A DNA stretch of 10,701 nt from Chromatiales bacterium (GTDB lineage Bacteria; Pseudomonadota; Gammaproteobacteria; SZUA-152): the NCBI GenBank assembly GCA_026999335.1, contig JALTPW010000520.1, forward strand, positions 1 through 10,701, in the 5' to 3' direction. This document shows positions 5,752 through 10,701 of this stretch, one piece after another. The notes under the pieces were generated by a model that saw nothing but the letters and a program-made list of their open reading frames with translations, had not been told where the DNA came from and searched no databases. The stretch's first letter is position 1, and each line of letters opens with the position of its first letter. The translations under genes were made by a program, and so were the position numbers.

Positions 5752-6072
5752 AATAGGGCAGGTCGTCGCCCGGTAAATTTCTTGATCCAGTGCTGGGCTG
5801 CATCGTTACGTTTTCTGTTAAATTAATCTGAAAATGCGATTTGTAAACTGGTCTGTTTATGCGTGCAGCTCAAAGGGAATCTCTACCGATAAATTGTCAG
5901 TCTGTTATTTGTTGTTTAGATTGGTAATTTTTTGTTTTTCAGCTTATTTCTCCTTAAAGAAGCGAAAGCCTGTTGCCGACAAGTACATATTATGAAGAGC
6001 TTGAATGAACCGGCTTGATATTCCGCGCAAAACTGGCTAGCCCTGCCCCAACATGTGTAACCTGGAGTTTTG
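5752..6072 (+). other. Upstream region of the cyclic-di-GMP gene
   Basis: This completes the 684-base gap between adk and the next gene. No gene is seen on either strand. The stretch 5820-5960 is clearly A+T-rich compared with its surroundings, as expected for a promoter region. It contains the sigma-28-like site listed separately. No riboswitch pattern that I know, including the cyclic-di-GMP GEMM type, could be matched. Confidence 0.55.
5955..5982 (+). promoter_or_regulatory. Candidate sigma-28 (FliA) promoter for the cyclic-di-GMP gene
   Basis: TAAA (5955-5958) is followed after 16 bases by GCCGACAA (5975-5982). The flagellar sigma-28 consensus is TAAA-N15-GCCGATAA, so the -35 part is perfect, the -10 part matches 7 of 8 and the spacer is one base long. 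It lies 90 bases before the ATG at 6073. A FliA-type sigma factor is encoded at the right edge of the window. Not proven. Confidence 0.45.
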
Positions 6073-8691
6073 ATGAAACCTGAAGTTTCTGCCAGAATCC
6101 TGCTGATTGACAGCAATGTCCACTGGGTCGTCGATGCCTTGCGCAGTGCGGGAAAGGGTTGTTTCGGACTGGTTCATGCGGCTGATCTGGCGGCGGCGGA
6201 GTCCATGCTTGAAGCCGGCCACTTCGATATCGTGGTGGCCGATATGATGGGGTTTGGTGACAAAGATCAGAATTTGCAGCGATGGCAGGATCGGCATCTG
6301 CCTGATACCCCCCTGATCCTGCTGGCCGATCCGGTGCAAGAGGCCCGGGCCAAGGCCCTGTGTGCGGCTGGTGCGGCGGATTATCTGCTGCGCGGCGAGA
6401 CCAATCCCCAGTTGTTGGTACGTACGCTGGGATTTACCCTCGAACGTTGCCAGTTACATGGCGAACTGGCTGCGGCCCGGCTGGACCAAGAACATCTGGC
6501 AACCCACGATCCTCTCACGGGTTTACCCAATCGCGCCTTGTTTCGTGATCGTCTCAGTGCCAGCCTGCTGCCGGCAGAGCGCAATACAGAAAAACTGGCG
6601 GTGCTGTTCATCGACCTCGACCGCTTTAAATCAGTCAATGATACCTACGGGCATGATGCCGGTGATCACCTGTTGAAGCAGGTGAGTGAGCGGCTGGTGG
6701 CCGGTGTACGTGGTTGCGATATGCTTGCCCGCCTGGGCGGGGACGAGTTTGGCTGTGTGTTGACGGGAATCGGTTCCCCGGCCAATGCGGAAAAGGTTGC
6801 GCGCCAGATCCTGCAATCCCTGTCGCAGCCCATTGCTCTGAAAGAGCAACGGGTGGCCTGCACGCCCAGTATTGGCATTGCCATCTACCCCAGTGATGGC
6901 GCCGATGCCTGTTTATTGATGAAACATGCCGATGCCGCGATGTACACGGCCAAACAGCAGGGACGTGCCTGTCTGCGCTTTTTCAATGCCAAGATTCATG
7001 CGGAAGAGATCCGTCGCCTCACTCTGGAGGCCGATCTGCGTCATGCCATGGAGCGAGGTGAATTTTCTATCCATTATCAGCCTATCCTCGACCCGAAGAC
7101 CGGTACGGTGAAAGCTCTGGAAGCGTTGCTGCGCTGGGAACATCCCGAGTTGGGTATGATTCCGCCACTGGACTTTATTCTCCTGGCCGAGTCCAGCGGC
7201 ATGATTATTCCCTTGGGGGAGTGGGTGTTGCGGACTGCCTGTGCCCAGAACAAGGCCTGGCAACAGCTAGGCTTGGCGCCGGTACGGGTGGCGGTCAATC
7301 TCTCCGCATTGCAGTTCGGTGATGAGAACAATCTGCTCAGCATGGTGCGGGAGGTGTTGCAGGAAACCGGCCTGGAATCGCGTTGGCTGGAACTCGAAAT
7401 TACCGAAAGTGCCGCCATGAACAACCCCAAACTTACCATTGAGGTGTTGACGACATTGCGGGATCTCGGTGTACGCATCGCCATCGACGACTTTGGTACG
7501 GGCTATTCCTCACTCAGTTATTTACAGCGTTTCCCCATCGATACGCTGAAAATCGATCGCAGTTTCGTCAAGGATGTCATGGTCGATAGTGAATCGGCAG
7601 CAATTACCCATTCCATCGTTCATCTGGCCCACTCTCTGGGACTGGAAACGGTGGCGGAAGGCGTGGAGGGGGCTGGGCAGGAGGCCTATTTACGCAAACT
7701 GAATTGCACTTATGTGCAGGGTTATTATTACAGCAGGCCGCTACCCGCTAATGAAATGACCGTCATGCTGCGCAAGGGATATTTAAAAGGGAAATCTTCC
7801 GTTGCGGCGGAGGTTATCGATATTCATGCCCCCTGGAAAAAACGGATTTCTGCGGCACTCAAAACCAGTGATGGTTTGCCGGTGATGTCCGATGTGGGGC
7901 AAAAACTGCTAAATCTGATGCAGGATCCGGACGCCCATGTGCGGGAACTGAGCGACATAGTGGCCAGTGATCCCGCCCTTGCGGCACAGATTATCCGCTA
8001 CGCCAATGCCCCGTTTTTTGGCTTTCAAGGACGTATTGAGTCCGTCGAAAAAGCGGTGGTCACCGTATTGGGTTACGACGGTGTCATGGGCATCGCACTG
8101 GGGTTGGTGGCGATGGGATCTCTGCCGGCCAGCGGCAAGGCGATGCTGGCGCATGAAGGTTTTTGGTGGAAGGCGGTGGCCGCCGGCTCCATGGCCCAGG
8201 CACTGGCCTCACAGCGCCCCATACGCAAACGTGTCAAACCCGGACTGGCCTATCTGTCAGCCCTGCTGCGTAATATCGGCCATCTGTTCCTGGTGAGCCA
8301 GTTTGCGGAAGCTTGTGACGCCATTGCGGACTGCCAATCGCAGTCACCGGAGACGCCACTTGTGGACATTGAAAAACGTGTGCTGGGAATGAATCATGCC
8401 TATATTGGTGAGCAACTGTTGCGAAGCTGGCAATTGCCCGAAGAGGTGATTACGGCGGTTGCCCGGCATCATAGCGTGGATTATGACGGGGACTTTGCGG
8501 ACTACGTTTACCTGCTGCGGGTGGTGGATATCCTGCTGGACGACGAGGTCGGCGATGAGCTTCGTGCTGAACGGCTGGATGAGGTGGTGAAACAGCTTGG
8601 CATCGATGCCCATTGCGTGCTCGGTCTCTGGGAGACCATTTTGCATGATCGCGAGAGTCTGGAATCCCTGGCCCGTCAGCTTGCTGCCTGA
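6073..8691 (+). CDS. REC(degenerate)-GGDEF-EAL-HDOD cyclic-di-GMP signalling protein
   Basis: An 872-residue soluble protein with no membrane segment. The ATG at 6073 has GGAG (6064-6067) at spacing 5; an in-frame TTG directly before it is less likely. Domains in order: a receiver-like domain about 8-125 that keeps Asp57 (VVADMM) but has only one of the usual acidic pair, Ala85 at the Thr/Ser position and Arg107 in place of the conserved Lys, so it probably is not regulated by normal phosphorylation. GGDEF domain about 143-305: intact GGDEF at 222-226 and an inhibitory-site RxxD (Arg213-Asp216). EAL domain about 315-570: EALLRW from Glu350, Asn409, LEITES, the pair Asp472/Asp473 in DDFGTGYSSL, Lys493, AEGVE and Gln549. 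HDOD domain about 598-800, with SDPALAAQIIRYANAP and AVARHH. Both enzymatic domains look competent, so it may make and degrade cyclic di-GMP. The HDOD domain is a non-enzymatic output or interaction module in related regulators. It converges with the Sel1 gene. Confidence 0.93.
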   Translation: MKPEVSARILLIDSNVHWVVDALRSAGKGCFGLVHAADLAAAESMLEAGHFDIVVADMMGFGDKDQNLQRWQDRHLPDTPLILLADPVQEARAKALCAAGAADYLLRGETNPQLLVRTLGFTLERCQLHGELAAARLDQEHLATHDPLTGLPNRALFRDRLSASLLPAERNTEKLAVLFIDLDRFKSVNDTYGHDAGDHLLKQVSERLVAGVRGCDMLARLGGDEFGCVLTGIGSPANAEKVARQILQSLSQPIALKEQRVACTPSIGIAIYPSDGADACLLMKHADAAMYTAKQQGRACLRFFNAKIHAEEIRRLTLEADLRHAMERGEFSIHYQPILDPKTGTVKALEALLRWEHPELGMIPPLDFILLAESSGMIIPLGEWVLRTACAQNKAWQQLGLAPVRVAVNLSALQFGDENNLLSMVREVLQETGLESRWLELEITESAAMNNPKLTIEVLTTLRDLGVRIAIDDFGTGYSSLSYLQRFPIDTLKIDRSFVKDVMVDSESAAITHSIVHLAHSLGLETVAEGVEGAGQEAYLRKLNCTYVQGYYYSRPLPANEMTVMLRKGYLKGKSSVAAEVIDIHAPWKKRISAALKTSDGLPVMSDVGQKLLNLMQDPDAHVRELSDIVASDPALAAQIIRYANAPFFGFQGRIESVEKAVVTVLGYDGVMGIALGLVAMGSLPASGKAMLAHEGFWWKAVAAGSMAQALASQRPIRKRVKPGLAYLSALLRNIGHLFLVSQFAEACDAIADCQSQSPETPLVDIEKRVLGMNHAYIGEQLLRSWQLPEEVITAVARHHSVDYDGDFADYVYLLRVVDILLDDEVGDELRAERLDEVVKQLGIDAHCVLGLWETILHDRESLESLARQLAA

Positions 8692-8714
8692 ATACTTGTG
8701 TCAGTAACATCCCC

Positions 8715-8760
8715 CTAACGATGTGATTTTATATTGCCTAGCGATGTAATTTTATATTGC
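8715..8760. repeat. Tandem duplication, two 23-bp units, over the 3' end of the Sel1 gene
   Basis: Units 8715-8737 and 8738-8760 are adjacent and agree at 21 of 23 bases. Read on the minus strand, the unit at 8738-8760 holds the last six codons and stop of the Sel1 gene (NIKLHR then TAG). The other unit repeats the same bases downstream as a spare NIKSHR-TAG. Since 23 is not a multiple of 3, the spare copy is out of frame with the gene, but the native stop is kept. No intrinsic terminator is visible in the 46 bases between the two converging genes. Confidence 0.85.
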
Positions 8761-9757
8761 GCAGCTTGTTTTTCTTGCAGTTCATCTGTGTGTCATCTTC
8801 GAAAACACAGGTCAGTTTGTGCTCTGTTTCCTGCCGGCCCTCGCGTACCGGGAGTTTTGCCCCGGAGTCGACAAATTCTTCATCAGTGATAGTGATTTTC
8901 AGTACGTTATTTCGGTACGAGATGGTGAATGAGCCATCTTCTTTGAAGCGGGATAGGGTGGCCTTGGTCTGAAAACTGATATCTGCTATACCGATATTAC
9001 GCATCAAGGTTATTGATTCGCATTCTATGCGGCTGCCCAAATCCTCACAATGGGTATTGGCCGAGGGCAGGTATTCGACCGCTTTGCCAAGTTTTTGCCA
9101 GCCGCCGGCCTGTATCCGTTGTTTGGTCGTCAGCGGTACAGCTACTGTTATGGGTTCTATAGGTTCCACTGGTTTTGGTTGCAGGGCCTTTTCCCTCAGT
9201 TTTTTTGCCGTGGAAAGGGCTTTCTGGCGCAGCTGCTTGAGTTTCTCTTGTTGTTGTTTCTGCCGTTGCTTTACGCGCTGCATGCCGGTGGCGGCCACAT
9301 CATAGTTGCCTCTGAGGGCTCGCTTGTACCATTCCAGGGCTTTATCAAGATCCTGTGCCGTACCCAGGCCATTTTCATAGAGTGTCCCCAGGGAGTACTG
9401 GGCGCGCGCATATCCCTGATTGCTGGATTTATTGAGCCAATCGTGTGCCTTGCGGTAATTTTTGCGAATGCCGGTGCCGTTCAGATAGGCCACACCCAGC
9501 TTGTATTCGGCCTTGATGTTGCCTTGCTGGGTGGCTTTGCTATACCAACTGAAGGCCAGGCGTGGATCCCTTTCAACACCCCTGCCTTTTTCATACATTT
9601 CACCAATAGCGTATTGTGCCTTGGCGTCACCCTGTTCGGCCTTAATAAGCTCAGCGTGAAACTTCTGTTCCAGGATATAGTCCACGGCTGCCAGGGCTGC
9701 CGTATTACTGAACACCATTGCCAGGACAAAAATAATACACTTGGCCCATCTATTCAT
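8738..9757 (-). CDS. Exported Sel1-repeat protein with coiled coil and four-cysteine C-terminal domain
   Basis: A 339-residue protein. The start has AAGAAGG five bases before the ATG. A signal peptide covers about 1-24 (hydrophobic IIFVLAMVF, cleavage likely after ALAA or ALA), so it acts in the periplasm. Three Sel1 (TPR-like) repeats follow at about 43-78, 79-114 and 115-150, with signatures such as AQYAIGEMYEKGRGV, AEYKLGVAYLNGTGI and AQYSLGTLYENGLGT. Residues about 158-192 are rich in Gln/Lys/Leu and probably form a coiled coil (KQRQKQQQEKLKQLRQK). The last 140 residues form a beta-rich region I do not recognise, with four cysteines (237, 246, 317, 327) that could make two disulfides. Sel1 repeats mediate protein-protein contacts in signalling and envelope proteins, and the partner is unknown. 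The gene runs in the same direction as DUF1249 and fliA but is 343 bases from DUF1249, so it probably has its own promoter. Confidence 0.88.
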   Translation of the reverse strand: MNRWAKCIIFVLAMVFSNTAALAAVDYILEQKFHAELIKAEQGDAKAQYAIGEMYEKGRGVERDPRLAFSWYSKATQQGNIKAEYKLGVAYLNGTGIRKNYRKAHDWLNKSSNQGYARAQYSLGTLYENGLGTAQDLDKALEWYKRALRGNYDVAATGMQRVKQRQKQQQEKLKQLRQKALSTAKKLREKALQPKPVEPIEPITVAVPLTTKQRIQAGGWQKLGKAVEYLPSANTHCEDLGSRIECESITLMRNIGIADISFQTKATLSRFKEDGSFTISYRNNVLKITITDEEFVDSGAKLPVREGRQETEHKLTCVFEDDTQMNCKKNKLRNIKLHR

Positions 9758-10100
9758 AGTTACCTTCTTGTGTCATTGCTGGCAGGTAAGGGGCAGTTTA
9801 TCCGCTATTTGTCGCAGGTACGCATCAATCATTATTATTCTTACCGCCAGCGACTGCCGTACTCGCGTTGCGCCGGATAAAAACATATTACTCAATTGAC
9901 GGAATAATCACAGAGTAAAAGGGTGATTTCCATCCTTACACAATGACTTATCGGAACAGTCCGGCTTGTTCTTAAGGCTGGGAGGCCGTTGGCGGTGGGG
10001 TTGATCCTTGAAACAGCGGCTGCCGAGCCACCTGAAATACCGGTTTTTTACCTCGCCATCCCCTTTTGTGGCCGACTGTGGCCTGTCTGCAATGCCCGTT
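9758..10100 (-). other. 343-base gap upstream of the Sel1 gene
   Basis: No gene is visible. It holds the Sel1 ribosome-binding site (9763-9769) and a sigma-28-like site listed separately. A 19-codon frame with weak initiation context (MIDAYLRQ..., minus strand, near 9775-9834) was not accepted as a gene. No clear intrinsic terminator for the DUF1249 gene was found on the minus strand. Confidence 0.55.
9948..9974 (-). promoter_or_regulatory. Candidate sigma-28 (FliA) promoter for the Sel1 gene
   Basis: On the minus strand, TAAG (9974-9971) is followed after exactly 15 bases by TCCGATAA (9955-9948). Against TAAA-N15-GCCGATAA this matches 3 of 4 and 7 of 8 with ideal spacing. The leader to the Sel1 ATG would be about 180 bases, which is long. 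It lies downstream of fliA and DUF1249 on the same strand. Confidence 0.4.
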
Positions 10101-10565
10101 TCAGGCGTCGATGGGCTGGATTTCGTCGCGGAAAATGTAACGGCTGTGCAGGCAGTGGTCGAGCCAGTCGCCGAGAAAGTGGTTGAGTTGCCATTTCTCG
10201 TCGCGGTGATACATGCGTGGGTTAGGGTAGGCGTAGCGGGGATCCAGTCGGTGATGGCCCTGAAAGGCCAGGACTTCGGCGACATGGAGATCGTGATAGG
10301 TTCGGACTTTCATGTGCAGCGAGGGCAGCCAGCGGTGGCTGCTACATTGCTGCAATTGCAGGGAAAAGGTGGTGGTGTATTTGCTTTTTTCCAGGACTTC
10401 CACCGCCAGGCGCGTGTCGCCACGGCCTTGCAGGCAGAGTGGGGCGGTGATGTCGCGGATGCCCGGGATGACCAGCAACAACTTGGAAAAATTGTGTTCG
10501 TGCAGGCGCGTGGCGTTGTGGAGACGGCGTTTGCGCATCACGGGTTGGGATATGAATCCGGGCAT
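10101..10565 (-). CDS. DUF1249 family protein (YqiB-like)
   Basis: A 154-residue protein of the DUF1249 family, known from E. coli YqiB and widespread in gammaproteobacteria; its biochemical role is not established. The family features are present in order: HEHNFSKLLLVIPG near the N-terminus, EKSKYTT in the middle, MKVRTYHDLHVAEVLAFQG, then YPNPRMYHRDEKWQLNHFL and WLDHCL. YqiB has the matching VRLYHDAMVAEV and the block YPNKKLHQRDEKHQINQFL. I chose the ATG at 10565; a TTG at 10604 would overlap the fliA end, and another ATG lies at 10538. None has a clear ribosome-binding site, so the start is uncertain. It begins 25 bases after the fliA stop and is probably co-transcribed with it. No signal peptide or membrane segment is seen, so it is expected in the cytoplasm. 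Confidence 0.9.
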   Translation of the reverse strand: MPGFISQPVMRKRRLHNATRLHEHNFSKLLLVIPGIRDITAPLCLQGRGDTRLAVEVLEKSKYTTTFSLQLQQCSSHRWLPSLHMKVRTYHDLHVAEVLAFQGHHRLDPRYAYPNPRMYHRDEKWQLNHFLGDWLDHCLHSRYIFRDEIQPIDA

Positions 10566-10590
10566 AATCGTCTGGCGTTGTGGAAAACAT

Positions 10591-10701
10591 CTATTGTTGC
10601 GCAATCCAGTCCTTCATGCGAGCCCGCAGGCGAATATGCGCTTGACTCAATAGCTGGCTGACACGGGATTCGCTGACGTTGAGCACGCCACCGATCTCGC
10701 G
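10591..10701 (-). CDS. fliA: FliA-type sigma-28 factor, last 36 residues (5' end outside window)
   Basis: Reading the minus strand from the window edge gives 36 residues and TAG (10593-10591), in frame from the first complete codon. They are region 4.2 of a sigma factor: the helix-turn-helix REIGGVLNVSESRVSQLL, then SQAHIRLRARMKDWIAQQ. The motif ESRVSQLHSQ plus RLRA is characteristic of FliA (E. coli KEIGAVLEVGESRVSQLHSQ; Pseudomonas FliA also ends in RARL-x-W). Region 4.2 reads the -35 element of flagellar late promoters. The RpoD, RpoS and RpoH families have different residues here. Only the tail is visible, so full identity rests on this motif. Confidence 0.85.
   Translation of the reverse strand, partial: REIGGVLNVSESRVSQLLSQAHIRLRARMKDWIAQQ

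Noticed and set aside
5885..5892. ACCGATAA as another sigma-28 -10 element
   Set aside because: No TAAA-like -35 element lies at 15-16 bases upstream.
9050..9880. 276-codon plus-strand frame over the Sel1 gene
   Set aside because: It lies opposite a gene with signal peptide, Sel1 repeats and a strong ribosome-binding site; the plus-strand product is a hydrophobic shadow.
10008..10661. 217-codon plus-strand frame over DUF1249 and fliA
   Set aside because: Both minus-strand proteins match known families over the same bases, so this frame is a shadow.
1..10701. CRISPR array, tRNA, rRNA or prophage genes
   Set aside because: No regularly spaced repeats, tRNA-like cloverleaf sequence, rRNA sequence or phage-type genes were recognised.

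Overview
The window looks like part of a gammaproteobacterial chromosome, roughly half G+C. The grounds are a PhoP/PhoQ-type two-component pair, a YqiB-type (DUF1249) protein, the C-terminus of a FliA-type flagellar sigma factor and a zinc-lid adenylate kinase. No genus can be named from the sequence alone. The organism is probably motile, and it uses two-component and cyclic-di-GMP signalling.

Layout. Bases 1-1711 (+) hold the C-terminal half of an OmpR/PhoP-type regulator, whose stop codon overlaps the start of a PhoQ-type sensor kinase. After a 548-base gap of uncertain content comes the most unusual gene (2260-4359, +). It joins a complete CheY-like receiver, a long disordered linker, one membrane segment and a periplasmic HlyD/AcrA-type adaptor in a single chain. 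No transporter gene accompanies it. adk follows (4732-5388, +) with a clear intrinsic terminator. A large cyclic-di-GMP protein (6073-8691, +) combines a degenerate receiver with GGDEF, EAL and HDOD domains. On the minus strand, reading right to left, are the tail of fliA, a DUF1249 gene and an exported Sel1-repeat protein (9757-8738), which converges on the cyclic-di-GMP gene.

The spaces around adk hold three different small mobile or repeat remnants. Upstream is a pair of similar CTTTAG-apex hairpins, as at the ends of IS200/IS605-type elements, ending about 20 bases before the adk start. Downstream is a 145-bp MITE-like element with 19-bp terminal inverted repeats (one mismatch) and a perfect 8-bp target duplication. 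Next to it is a head-to-head pair of REP-type palindromes carrying GTAG heads, as used by RAYT/REP systems. None carries a transposase gene here.

Possible links. Two sequences resembling the sigma-28 promoter (TAAA-N15-GCCGATAA) lie upstream of the cyclic-di-GMP gene and of the Sel1 gene, and a FliA-type sigma factor is encoded at the right edge. A flagellar-regulon connection is therefore a reasonable but unproven reading. The receiver-HlyD protein could be controlled by a kinase such as the adjacent PhoQ-like protein, but nothing in the sequence proves that pairing.
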